This document shows, in pieces, positions 46,868 through 55,740 of a stretch of DNA of 64,000 nucleotides (positions are counted from its first letter, which is position 1; every line of letters starts with the position of its first letter). The notes below the pieces were generated by a model. The model did not search any database and was not told where the DNA came from. It was given only the letters and a program-made list of their open reading frames with translations. The translations under genes were made by a program, and so were the position numbers. Source of the stretch: a bacterium (GTDB lineage: Bacteria; Myxococcota_A; UBA9160; UBA4427); contig JANSYR010000022.1 of assembly GCA_024742285.1 (NCBI GenBank), positions 19,970 to 83,969 of the forward strand. Direction: 5' to 3'.

Positions 46868-48241
46868 TCAGAAGGAGAGCCCGAAGCCGGCCGCGAAGTT
46901 CACGCCCTCTTTCGAGAAACCGAGGTCGAGGCGGAAGAGGACCGCACGCTCGATCGTCGCCCGGCCCCCGAATCCGTAGGTGTGGAGCACGCGCGAGTTG
47001 AAGAGATCGATCCCGTCTTCACCGACGCCGCCAGCCTCGTAGAAGACCGCGCCGCCGATCCGCTCGACGCGAATGTTCTTCCAGACCGTGAAGCCGCGCG
47101 GAACCACCCAGAAGCGGTACTCCGCGGCCGCCGCCCAGAGCGCATCGTCCCGCCAGCGCCCCGCGATGTAGCCGCGCTGGATCCGCGACCCGCCCAGGGT
47201 CGGACGCGCGTAGAAGGGGAGAGAGCCCGACGAGAGCTGCGTACGGAAATGCACGCCGAGACTGTCCGTGGGCGGATGTTCCTCCCCGGCATCGCCCCCG
47301 TCGTGCAGGAGCGGCGGCAGCGGGAAGACCTTGTCTGCCCGGATCGAGTAGATCGCGCCCACGGCGCCGAGGGACGAGAAGGTCGTATCGCCCTGGAGCA
47401 CCGCGGCATCGACGCTCGCCGCGATCGCGTGCCCACGGTAGGGATTCCGTACGCTGTCGCGGGTATCCCAGGCGAGGCCTGCCCCGATCCAGCCGAGCGT
47501 CGTGCGATCCGCTTCCTCGAAGAGCTGCGCGGTCCGAGCGCTCACGAAGGGCGCCCCGAGATTCTCCGAGTCCGGCACGTTGTCGACCTGGCCGCCGCTC
47601 AGCCAATGGGTCTCGCTCCGCACGCCCGTCGAGAAGACGAAGTCGGAGAGCACCCCTTCGAGGGAATAGGCGATCCCGGCGTCGACGAAGAAGGTCTGGT
47701 CGGTGTAGCTGGTCTCGTTGCGCTCCCGCGTGTTCGGACCGATGCCGAAGAAGCGTCGGGTCAGCGTGTTCCGATAGCCCGCCGACAGGCGCACGAAGCT
47801 GCGCTCCTCCTGCAGCACGCCTCCGCTCGGCACTTCCTTCTGCTTGAGCCAGCGTCGCCAGCTCATCGAGTAGCTCTGCTGCCCCTCGGTCGAATAGGAG
47901 GCGAAGGCGCCGAGGAACTCGCGGCGACGCTGCTTGCGGAAGTCGATGTCCGCGATCCCGGCGCCGAAGCCCGCGCCGACGTCCGAGTTGAAGAAGACGA
48001 TCGGGAAGACGATCGAAGAGACCAGGAAACGGTCGAAGACGTTGCCCGGCGGGATCCGGCTCTCGGGCAGGTAGCGCCAGCGATCCGGATGATCGACGTA
48101 GGCGCCCTTCTCGACCTTCGGGATCCGCCCGTCGGCGTCCATTCCCTCGAGCGGGTTGTAGCGGTCGGCGGCGACGGCCGGCGACGCGCAGACCACGAGG
48201 ACGAGGAGCCCCGCGGCCCAGGCAGGAGAGAATCGCTGCAA
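46868..48241 (-). CDS. Outer-membrane beta-barrel protein, Omp85 / surface-antigen type
   Basis: 457 residues. A signal peptide (AAGLLVLVVCASPAVAADRY) leads to a C-terminal Omp85-like barrel with alternating strands, such as FFIDAGIAY-like segments, RGHAIAASVDAAVL, GGSRIQRGYIAGRW (the conserved (V/I)RG(Y/F) lid motif region) and a final strand ending in Phe (AAGFGLSF). No POTRA repeats are visible, so it is a barrel-only member, not BamA. The likely start is TTG 48241, with GAGGA at about 5 bases; no suitable ATG is in frame. It follows the glutathione reductase gene by 8 bases. Confidence 0.78.
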   Translation of the reverse strand: MQRFSPAWAAGLLVLVVCASPAVAADRYNPLEGMDADGRIPKVEKGAYVDHPDRWRYLPESRIPPGNVFDRFLVSSIVFPIVFFNSDVGAGFGAGIADIDFRKQRRREFLGAFASYSTEGQQSYSMSWRRWLKQKEVPSGGVLQEERSFVRLSAGYRNTLTRRFFGIGPNTRERNETSYTDQTFFVDAGIAYSLEGVLSDFVFSTGVRSETHWLSGGQVDNVPDSENLGAPFVSARTAQLFEEADRTTLGWIGAGLAWDTRDSVRNPYRGHAIAASVDAAVLQGDTTFSSLGAVGAIYSIRADKVFPLPPLLHDGGDAGEEHPPTDSLGVHFRTQLSSGSLPFYARPTLGGSRIQRGYIAGRWRDDALWAAAAEYRFWVVPRGFTVWKNIRVERIGGAVFYEAGGVGEDGIDLFNSRVLHTYGFGGRATIERAVLFRLDLGFSKEGVNFAAGFGLSF

Positions 48242-48249
48242 ACCCGTCC

Positions 48250-49608
48250 TCAGTCGCTCAACGGCTCGCGCATCGTCACGAACTCTTCCGCCGACGTCGG
48301 GTGGATCCCGATCGTGGCGTCGAAGTCGGCCTTGGTCGCGCCCGCCTTGATCGCGACGGCGAAGCCCTGGACGATCTCGCCGGCCTCGGGCCCCACCATG
48401 TGGAGCCCGACGACCTTGTCGCTGGCCCGGTCGACGATCAGCTTCATCATGGTCTTCTCTTCGCCGCCCGTGAGGGTGTGCTTGAGCGCTCGAAACGTCG
48501 ATCGGTAGACGTCGACGGCGCCGAAACGCTCGCGCGCCTCCGCCTCGGTCAGCCCGACCGTCCCGCAGGGCGGTTGCGAGAACACCGCCGCCGGGACGTT
48601 CTCGTGGTCGGGAGACCGCGGGTTGCCGCCGAAGAGGGTCTCCGAGAGGCACACGCCCTCGTGGAGCGCGACGGGCGTCAGGTTGATCCGGTTGGTCACG
48701 TCGCCGATCGCCCAGATGCTCGGGACGTTCGTCCGCGAGTATGCGTCGACCTTGATCGCGCCATCGGGGCCGAGCTCGACGCCCACTTCCTCGAGACCGA
48801 GCTTCTCGACGTTGGGATGGCGCCCGGTCGCAAAGAGGATCAGATCGGCATCTAGGGTCGAGCCGTCGGTCAGCTGGGCCCGGATCCCCGAACCGTTCTC
48901 GGCGATCGCCGTCACGTTCGTCTCGAAGCGCAGGTCGATCCCGCGGCCCTGGATCTGCTCGGCCAGATGACTGCGCACGTCGTCGTCGAAGCCGCGCAGG
49001 AAGAGCGGTCCGCGATAGAGCTGGGTCACGTCGACCCCGAGCCCGTCGAAGATGCAGGCGAACTCGACGGCGATGTAGCCGCCCCCGACGACGATCGCCT
49101 TCTTCGGGAGCTGCTCGAGATGGAAGAGCTCGTTCGACGTCACGGCGAGCTCCCGCCCCGGGATGTCCGGCACCGTCGGCCAGCCGCCGGTCGCGACGAG
49201 GATGTTCTCGGTCGTGTAGCGCTTGCCCTCGACGTCGACCGTGTGCGGGTCGACGATCGTCGCCCGGCCCCAGATCGAGGTCACCCCGGCGCTCTCGAGG
49301 AGCCCGTCGTAGATCCCGTTCAGCCGCTCGATCTCCCTCGTCTTGTTGTCGCGAAGGGTCGGCCAGTCGAAGGCCGCTCCGTCCACGCGCCAGCCGAAGC
49401 CGCTGGTCGCGTCGTGCATCTCGTCGCGAAAATGCGAGGCATAGACGAAGAGCTTCTTGGGAACGCAGCCCACGTTCACGCAGGTCCCGCCCATGAAGCG
49501 GTCCTCCGCGACGGCGACCCGGGCGCCCTTCTGGGCCGAGAAGCGCGAGGCACGGACGCCTCCCGAGCCCGCCCCGATCACGAAGAGATCGAAATCCCGA
49601 TCCGACAC
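48250..49608 (-). CDS. gor: Glutathione-disulfide reductase
   Basis: 452 residues, the normal length. It reduces oxidised glutathione with NADPH. FAD motif FVIGAGSGGVRASRFSA, redox disulfide in GGTCVNVGCVPKK (C43, C48), NADPH-binding VVGGGYIAVEFACIF, and the C-terminal catalytic HPTSAEE (about H436, E441) are present. GDV near residue 300 (WAIGDVTNRINLTPVA) completes FAD binding. Trypanothione reductase or mercuric reductase are less likely given these motifs. Confidence 0.93.
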   Translation of the reverse strand: MSDRDFDLFVIGAGSGGVRASRFSAQKGARVAVAEDRFMGGTCVNVGCVPKKLFVYASHFRDEMHDATSGFGWRVDGAAFDWPTLRDNKTREIERLNGIYDGLLESAGVTSIWGRATIVDPHTVDVEGKRYTTENILVATGGWPTVPDIPGRELAVTSNELFHLEQLPKKAIVVGGGYIAVEFACIFDGLGVDVTQLYRGPLFLRGFDDDVRSHLAEQIQGRGIDLRFETNVTAIAENGSGIRAQLTDGSTLDADLILFATGRHPNVEKLGLEEVGVELGPDGAIKVDAYSRTNVPSIWAIGDVTNRINLTPVALHEGVCLSETLFGGNPRSPDHENVPAAVFSQPPCGTVGLTEAEARERFGAVDVYRSTFRALKHTLTGGEEKTMMKLIVDRASDKVVGLHMVGPEAGEIVQGFAVAIKAGATKADFDATIGIHPTSAEEFVTMREPLSD

Positions 49609-49752
49609 GACGTTCCTCCTGAAGCGCGCCCAGGCGCGGCCACGCTCGATGCGACCGACGATAGCCCGTCCGACCGCCTCTCATTCGCTCCGGCGAGTGG
49701 AACGGTTACTCTTCCGCGCCGCGGGCGTCCTCGCCCGCCGGCAGGAGGCGGC

Positions 49753-50667
49753 GTGGCCGAAACGAACGGACAGGAGAAGAAGCGGATTCCCGCCCTCGTG
49801 CTGTCGGGCTTCCTCGGTTCCGGCAAGACGACCCTCGTCCAGCGTCTGCTCGCCGACGCTGCCGAGCGCGGGATCCGGGTCGCGCTCATCTCGAATGAGC
49901 TCGGGGAGCTGGGCATCGACCGCGCCCTCCTCGGCCAGGGCGGCCAGTCCTACATCGAGCTCGAAGGCGGCTGCGTCTGCTGTGAGCTCTCCGACGACCT
50001 CCTCGAGACGCTGGTCGAGCTCGAACGCGAGATCCGGCCCGATCGCTTCGTGATCGAGACCTCGGGCGTCGCCCTTCCCTACGACACCCAGCTCAATTTC
50101 TGGCGCGAGCCGGCCTGCGACTTCATCGGTGACGACATGGCCGTCGTGGTCGTGAACGCCGACCAGCTCGCCGAGGGTCGGGACCTCGAGGGCACGTTCG
50201 AAGACCAGGTCCAGTCCGCGGATCTCCTCGTCCTGAACAAGGTCGATCTCGTCCCCGAAGCGGAGTGGCCGACGATCGAGGCGCGTCTGCGCGAGATCGA
50301 GCCCGAGGCCCCCATGGTTCGAGCGGTCCAGGGCGACGTCGATCTCGACCTGCTCTTTCCGCCGGACGCCGGCGAGCTCGACCGGCGAGGCCAAGCCCCC
50401 GCCCTGCGCCCGCACAGCCACGAGCATTTCGAGACCTCGGAGTGGAATCCCGAGCCCGGGATGACCGAGGACGCGATCGAGGAATACCTGGTGGCCGCGG
50501 ATCTTCTCCGCGCGAAAGGCTTCGTCGAGACCGACGCCGGCGTTCGGTTGGTCCAGGTCGTCGGCCGCCGGGTCGAGATCACCGAGCCGACCGAGCCGGC
50601 CCCCGACGCGTTGATCGGTCGGGTCGTCCTGATCCGTCGGGCCGAGGGCGCCCACGATCACGACTGA
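49753..50667 (+). CDS. COG0523 (CobW/YjiA) metal-chaperone GTPase
   Basis: 304 residues. The P-loop SGFLGSGKTTL is at the N-terminus; GGCVCCELSDDL holds the CxCC metal-binding motif and LLVLNKVDLV the guanine-specificity motif. The C-terminal CobW_C part is short, with a histidine-bearing segment (RPHSHEHFE) and a HDHD end. These GTPases deliver zinc, cobalt or other metals to client proteins. The start is GTG 49753 with AGGAGG four to five bases upstream. It diverges from gor. Confidence 0.9.
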   Translation: MAETNGQEKKRIPALVLSGFLGSGKTTLVQRLLADAAERGIRVALISNELGELGIDRALLGQGGQSYIELEGGCVCCELSDDLLETLVELEREIRPDRFVIETSGVALPYDTQLNFWREPACDFIGDDMAVVVVNADQLAEGRDLEGTFEDQVQSADLLVLNKVDLVPEAEWPTIEARLREIEPEAPMVRAVQGDVDLDLLFPPDAGELDRRGQAPALRPHSHEHFETSEWNPEPGMTEDAIEEYLVAADLLRAKGFVETDAGVRLVQVVGRRVEITEPTEPAPDALIGRVVLIRRAEGAHDHD

Positions 50668-50684
50668 GTGCTCCGCGCGTCGAC

Positions 50685-51443
50685 CTAACGCGCGCGCTTC
50701 TTCGCGGCCTTCTTCTTCCCCGCGCGCTTGCCGGCCGCATTCTTCGCCGCCTTCCTGCCCGCGACCGCCGCGCGCGATCGCGGACCGCCCCCTCCGGCGC
50801 TCGCTTCCTCCGCCATGCGTTTCTTCGATGCGGCCCAGCCGCAGATCGGACACGTGGAAAGATCGTGTCCGCGCGCGGGGCAGTACTCTCGACCGAAATA
50901 GATCATCGACAGATGCAGGCGCGACCACGCCTCGCGCGGGAACACGGCCTTGAGGTCCCGTTCGGTCTTCTCGACGCTCTTGCCGTCGGAAAGGCCCCAG
51001 CGCGCGGCGAGGCGGTGGATGTGCGTGTCGACCGGGAACGCCGGCGTGTCGAAAGCCTGGATCAGCACGACGCTGGCCGTCTTGTGACCGACACCCGGGA
51101 GCGCCTCGAGCGCCTCCATGTCCGCCGGGACGGCGCCTCCGTGATCCCGGACCAGGATCTCGGACATCGCCCTCAGGTTCTTCGCTTTGCCCGGCGCCAG
51201 CCCGCAGGACCGGATCTCCGCGAGGATCTGCTTCTCGGTCAGCTTCGCCATCTCGGCCGGCGTCCGCGCCCGCGCGAAGAGCCCCGGCGTGACCTGGTTC
51301 ACCCGCTCGTCGGTCGTCTGGGCGGAGAGCGCGACCGCCACCAGGAGCGTGAACGGATCTTCGTGATCGAGGGGGATCGGCGGCTCGGGGTAGAGCTCGT
51401 CGAGCATCGTCAGGATCCGAGAGGCCTTCTCGGCGCGCTTCAT
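50685..51443 (-). CDS. nth: Endonuclease III with degenerate iron-sulfur motif and basic tail
   Basis: 252 residues. Endonuclease III removes oxidised pyrimidines and nicks at abasic sites. The helix-hairpin-helix LPGVGHKTASVV carries the catalytic K121, and D139 is in PVDTHIHRLA. The usual C-x6-C-x2-C-x5-C [4Fe-4S] loop is altered: only C188, C198 and C201 are present, with a 9-residue first spacing and no fourth Cys. The final ~30 residues (about 224-252) are a Lys/Ala/Arg tail resembling histone H1-like tails. Convergent with the GTPase gene. Confidence 0.9.
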   Translation of the reverse strand: MKRAEKASRILTMLDELYPEPPIPLDHEDPFTLLVAVALSAQTTDERVNQVTPGLFARARTPAEMAKLTEKQILAEIRSCGLAPGKAKNLRAMSEILVRDHGGAVPADMEALEALPGVGHKTASVVLIQAFDTPAFPVDTHIHRLAARWGLSDGKSVEKTERDLKAVFPREAWSRLHLSMIYFGREYCPARGHDLSTCPICGWAASKKRMAEEASAGGGGPRSRAAVAGRKAAKNAAGKRAGKKKAAKKRAR

Positions 51444-51552
51444 CCGGGGAACCTCGAGCCAGGGAATCGGCCCGCAGAATAGGCGAATGCGCTGCCCTCG
51501 GCGTGGGGAGTCAGTAACCTAGGCCCCGAACCGCGAACCCCATGGACTCCTC

Positions 51553-52473
51553 TTGGCGAACGACGACGCCGCCGACCCCACCGGCACCCCAGAGACCTCG
51601 GAAGAAGCGCAGAGCGAATTCCCGGCCCCGGTGTGGAGCCGCGGGGAGCCGGGGGTCGCGGGCGCGACCCACGTCGGGGTGGTCCGTGAGGTGAACCAGG
51701 ACGCCTTCGGTCGTTTCGACGATCCCGATCGAGGCGAGATCCTGCTGGTGGTCGCCGACGGCCTCGGTGGACATCGCGGCGGCGAGGTCGCGAGCCGGAT
51801 GGCGGTCGACCAGCTCGGCGAGTTCGTGCTCACGGAGAAGGGGGACGGGCCGGCGCGTCTCGAACAGGCGATCGTCCACGCCAACGACGCCATCCTCGCC
51901 GCGAGCCGCGAAGATCTCACCCTCGACGGGATGGGGACCACGGTGGTCTGCCTCCTGCTCGCCGAAGAAGGCCCCTCGACCGTCGCCCACGTCGGCGACT
52001 CCCGCCTCTATCGGCTCCGCGGAGAGGCGATCGAACAGCTGACGGAAGACCACTCCCTCGTCGCCACCCTCGTTCGCGAGGGCGTCCTCGCGCCGGAAGA
52101 GGCGCGCGAGGACCCTCGCCGCAACCAGATCCTCCGCGCGCTCGGCGTGCGGGAGGACGTCGAGGTCGACCTCGCCCGCGTCGAGCTCGACGCGGGCGAT
52201 CAGTACCTGCTCTGCTCCGACGGGTTGCACGGCATGATCGAGGACGACGCCATCGCCGACGTCTGCCACGCCTACGCCCGACCCGAGACGGTGGTCGAAC
52301 GGCTGATCGAAGCCGCGAACCACGCCGGCGGGACCGACAACGTGACCTGCATGCTCGCGAAGGTGCCCGCTCCGATGAAGGAGCCCGGCCTCCTCGACAA
52401 GGCGAGTGCGCTCTTCGAGTCGACCCGCTCGGTGTTCACGCGTCGACCGGCGCCCTCCGCCGAAGACGATTGA
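51553..52473 (+). CDS. PP2C-type serine/threonine phosphatase
   Basis: 306 residues. Metal-binding motifs of bacterial PP2C are in order: VREVNQDAF, VVADGLGGHRGGEVAS, GMGTTVV, HVGDSRLYRLR, LTEDHSLV, LLCSDGLHGMIED and GGTDNVTCML. It dephosphorylates Ser/Thr-phosphoproteins with Mn or Mg; the partner kinase is not in the window. The start is taken as TTG 51553, after which the composition is coherent, but no strong ribosome site is seen. Its stop overlaps the start of the helicase gene by one base. Confidence 0.9.
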   Translation: MANDDAADPTGTPETSEEAQSEFPAPVWSRGEPGVAGATHVGVVREVNQDAFGRFDDPDRGEILLVVADGLGGHRGGEVASRMAVDQLGEFVLTEKGDGPARLEQAIVHANDAILAASREDLTLDGMGTTVVCLLLAEEGPSTVAHVGDSRLYRLRGEAIEQLTEDHSLVATLVREGVLAPEEAREDPRRNQILRALGVREDVEVDLARVELDAGDQYLLCSDGLHGMIEDDAIADVCHAYARPETVVERLIEAANHAGGTDNVTCMLAKVPAPMKEPGLLDKASALFESTRSVFTRRPAPSAEDD

Positions 52474-55001
52474 TGGCGGACGCGCGCCCCCTGATCGACT
52501 GGGTACCGGAAGGCGGCCTCGCCGACGCGGACGCGATCCTGGATCGCTTCTCCCGCTGGGCCGAGGATCGCGGCCTCGAGCTCTACGACGCCCAGGAAGA
52601 GGCGCTGCTCGAGCTCATGACGAATCACCACGTGGTCCTGAGCACGCCGACCGGCTCCGGCAAATCCCTCGTCGCCGCGGGCCTCCACTTCAAGGCGATG
52701 TGCGAGGGCCGACGCTCCTTCTACACGGCCCCCATCAAGGCGCTGGTCAGCGAGAAGTTCTTCGATCTCTGCGAGACCTTCGGTGCCGAGAACGTGGGGA
52801 TGCTGACCGGGGACGCCGCGATCAACTGGGCGGCGCCCATCATCTGCTGTACCGCCGAGGTCCTGGCGAACATGGCGCTCCGGCAGGGGAACGAGACCGA
52901 CGCGCCCTACGTCGTGATGGACGAGTTCCATTACTTCGCGGACCGCGATCGGGGTTGGGCGTGGCAGGTCCCGCTGCTGATCCTCGAGAAGAGCCGCTTT
53001 CTCCTGATGTCCGCGACCCTCGGCAACACGGCGCCGATCGAGGAGCGGATCGAAGCGATCACCGGTCGCGACGTCGCCCACGTCCACAGCGACGAGCGTC
53101 CGGTTCCCCTCGACTGGAGCTACCGCGAGACCCCACTGCTCGAGACCGTCGAGGGCCTCCTCGCCAGTGATCGCCAGCCGATCTACATCGTCCACTTCAC
53201 CCAACGCGAGGCCGCGGAGCAGGCCCAGGGCCTCACCTCGGGAAAGATCACCGACAAGGCCGAGAAGAAGGCACTGGCTGAAGCGATCGGAGACTTCCGC
53301 TTCGACTCGCCCTACGGCAAGGACGTCAAACGCTTCCTCCAGTTCGGCATCGGCCTCCACCACGCGGGCCTCCTCCCGAAGTACCGCCTGCTCGTCGAGC
53401 AGCTCGCCCAACGCGGGCTCCTCAAGGTGATCTGCGGAACGGACACCCTCGGCGTCGGCGTGAACGTCCCGATCCGGACCGTCCTCTTCACCGGCCTCTC
53501 GAAATTCGACGGGGAGAAAGTGGGGATCCTCTCCGTCCGGGACTTCAAGCAGATCGCGGGCCGGGCCGGCCGACGCGGCTTCGACACCCAGGGCAGCGTC
53601 GTCTGCCAGGCGCCGGAGCACGTGATCGAGAACCTGCGGGCCGCCGCGAAGGCCGCGGCCAAGGGCGGGGGCAAGAAGAAGGACAAGAAGAAGCCGCCGC
53701 CGAAGGGCTTCGTCTCCTGGTCGCGGGAGACCTTCGAGCAGCTCGCGGAGAAGCCGCCGGAGACGCTGCGTTCCCAGTTCAAGCTGTCCCACGCGACGCT
53801 CGTCGCGCTCCTGCAGCGCGGCGAGGAGCAAGCGCTGCCGGGATCCGGCTACCGGGAGCTGATCGCGCTGATCGACGCGAGCTTCGAATCGCCGGTCCGC
53901 AAGAAGCGTCTGCGCCGCGAGGCGGCGGTCCTCTTCCGCTCCCTGCGCAAGGCGGAGATCGTCCGGATCGAGGACGGGCGCGCGCGGGTCGATGCCGATC
54001 TCCAGCGCGATTTCAATCTCCACCACACGCTCTCGCTCTATCTGGTCGACGCCGTCGCCGCCCTGGACCCGGCGAGCGACGACTATGCGGTCGACGTGCT
54101 CAGCTGCGTCGAGGCGATCCTCGAGAATCCACGCGCCCTGCTGCAGGCACAGGTCCGTCAGAAGAAGTCCGAGCTGATCGCCGAGCTCAAGGCCGACCGC
54201 GTGCCCTACGAGGAGCGGATGGAGAAGCTCGAAGGTGTGACCTGGGACCGTCCGAACGCGGAATTCCTTCATCAGACCTTCGACGTCTTCCGGGAGCACC
54301 ATCCCTGGGTCGGGGACGAAGCGCTCGCCCCGAAGTCGATCGCGCGCGAGATGTGGGAGGCGTTCCTCTCGTTCGAGGATTTCGTCAAGCGCTACGGGAT
54401 CGCGCGAATGGAAGGGGTCTTCCTGCGCTATGTCTCGCAGGTGCACTCGACGCTCTCGCGCAACCTGCCCGAGAGCGCGCGCAACGACGAGGTCGAAGAG
54501 GTCATCGCCTATCTGCGCGCGATGCTCGCGCGGATCGACTCGAGCCTCGTCGAGGAGTGGGAGAGCCTCGTCCATCCCGGCGAAGCGAAGCCCTCCGAGA
54601 AGGAGGTGGTCCCGGAGCGTGCGCCCCGGCGCCTCGATCGGAAGGCCTTCGACGCGCGCGTGCGAGCAGAGCTCCATCAGGTCGTGCAGGCGCTCGCGCG
54701 AGGCGATTACGAGGGCGCCGCCGCCTGCGTGGCCGAGGGACCGGAGGCCTGGGACGCCGCGCGCTTCGAAGCGGAGCTCGCACCCGCGCTCGAAGCGCTC
54801 GGATCGATTCGCGTCGATCCGGAAGCCCGCCGCGGCCATTGGACGCGGATCGAGGCCGAGGGCGAGCTCCGCTTCGCGATCACGCAGACGCTGATCGACG
54901 ATGCCGGCGAAGGCGCGGCGACGATCGAAGCTCGGGTGGATCTCGAGGCGCCGCAGATGCCGGCGGGACCGATGCTCTCGATGGCCTCGATTCGAGACTG
55001 A
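52473..55001 (+). CDS. Ski2-like DEAD/DEAH-box helicase with DUF3516-type C-terminus
   Basis: 842 residues. Walker A TPTGSGKS (about 58-65), DEFH (150-153) and SAT (180-182) define the first RecA domain; GTDTLGVGVNVP and QIAGRAGRRG the second. This is the Ski2/HelY group of RNA or DNA unwinding enzymes. A Lys-rich insertion (about 389-411) follows the second RecA domain. The long helical C-terminus, with RYVSQVHSTLSRNLPE, resembles DUF3516. ATG 52473 overlaps the PP2C stop (TGATG), so both are made together. Confidence 0.88.
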   Translation: MADARPLIDWVPEGGLADADAILDRFSRWAEDRGLELYDAQEEALLELMTNHHVVLSTPTGSGKSLVAAGLHFKAMCEGRRSFYTAPIKALVSEKFFDLCETFGAENVGMLTGDAAINWAAPIICCTAEVLANMALRQGNETDAPYVVMDEFHYFADRDRGWAWQVPLLILEKSRFLLMSATLGNTAPIEERIEAITGRDVAHVHSDERPVPLDWSYRETPLLETVEGLLASDRQPIYIVHFTQREAAEQAQGLTSGKITDKAEKKALAEAIGDFRFDSPYGKDVKRFLQFGIGLHHAGLLPKYRLLVEQLAQRGLLKVICGTDTLGVGVNVPIRTVLFTGLSKFDGEKVGILSVRDFKQIAGRAGRRGFDTQGSVVCQAPEHVIENLRAAAKAAAKGGGKKKDKKKPPPKGFVSWSRETFEQLAEKPPETLRSQFKLSHATLVALLQRGEEQALPGSGYRELIALIDASFESPVRKKRLRREAAVLFRSLRKAEIVRIEDGRARVDADLQRDFNLHHTLSLYLVDAVAALDPASDDYAVDVLSCVEAILENPRALLQAQVRQKKSELIAELKADRVPYEERMEKLEGVTWDRPNAEFLHQTFDVFREHHPWVGDEALAPKSIAREMWEAFLSFEDFVKRYGIARMEGVFLRYVSQVHSTLSRNLPESARNDEVEEVIAYLRAMLARIDSSLVEEWESLVHPGEAKPSEKEVVPERAPRRLDRKAFDARVRAELHQVVQALARGDYEGAAACVAEGPEAWDAARFEAELAPALEALGSIRVDPEARRGHWTRIEAEGELRFAITQTLIDDAGEGAATIEARVDLEAPQMPAGPMLSMASIRD

Positions 55002-55028
55002 CGCGAGCGCTGCGACGCGACGCTTTCG

Positions 55029-55658
55029 CTACGGAATCAACGCGGCCCGATGGAGTCGGCTCGCCTCGCCTTCCGTGAGTCCTTCGCCCTCGAGCTCGCC
55101 GAAGACCGCGAGCTCCGGACCGTCGACGCCGTCGAAGCGGGTGTCGAACGCCCGTGGATCGCCGGCGCTCGCCACGCGCGCGAGACACGCCCCGACCAGG
55201 GACTTGAGCGCGGGGCTCGACTCGCCCAGACCTTCGAAGCGGACGAGGAAGCGCGAGGCGCCCCCTTCGTACTGCCAGCGCACGGCGCGCAGCAGCCGGT
55301 CGCCGGTCTGACTCGCGGCGAAACCCGGCCCGTCACTTTCGAGACGCATCGCCGCGTCCACGACCGACGCGATCGGCGCCTCCGCGAGGAGGTCGCGCGC
55401 GATCTCGTCCGCCCACTCGACGAGTCCGGTCTCCCCGCCGAGCTGTCCCGCCGCCAGCTCGACCAGGGCCTCGACTTCGTCGATGCCGGCCCAATCGGTG
55501 ACCGCGATCGAGTGCTCGACCCAGGCCCGCGCCTCCGTGGACAGCACGTCGAGATCGTCCTCGTCGAGCTTCCCGCTCTCGGTCCAATCGGCGAGACGGC
55601 GCGCGATCGGCCGGATCAGCAGGCCGGAGAATTCGACGGGCGAGGCAACAGCGGACAT
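55029..55658 (-). CDS. Protein of unknown function
   Basis: 209 residues, acidic and largely helical, with no signal peptide, membrane helix or metal motif. ATG 55658 has GGAG seven bases upstream. Segments such as VEWADEIARDLLAEAPIASVVDAA and RLLRAVRWQYEGGASRFLVRFEGLG suggest a two-domain fold. Third-position GC is like the neighbours, so it is a real gene. It follows the isocitrate-lyase-family gene by 82 bases on the same strand. I do not recognise a family. Confidence 0.65.
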   Translation of the reverse strand: MSAVASPVEFSGLLIRPIARRLADWTESGKLDEDDLDVLSTEARAWVEHSIAVTDWAGIDEVEALVELAAGQLGGETGLVEWADEIARDLLAEAPIASVVDAAMRLESDGPGFAASQTGDRLLRAVRWQYEGGASRFLVRFEGLGESSPALKSLVGACLARVASAGDPRAFDTRFDGVDGPELAVFGELEGEGLTEGEASRLHRAALIP

Positions 55659-55740
55659 AGCGGGCTCCGATCCGGGGAGGAGTCCCTGGTCGGATCGGCG
55701 CCCCCGGCTCCGCGCTTGAGCGGCGCCCTCCCGCCGGGGA

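Noticed and set aside
46868..49684. A single 938-codon minus-strand open frame
   Set aside because: Its first half is glutathione reductase read in the wrong frame. Only the part from about 48241 onward has a signal peptide and barrel.
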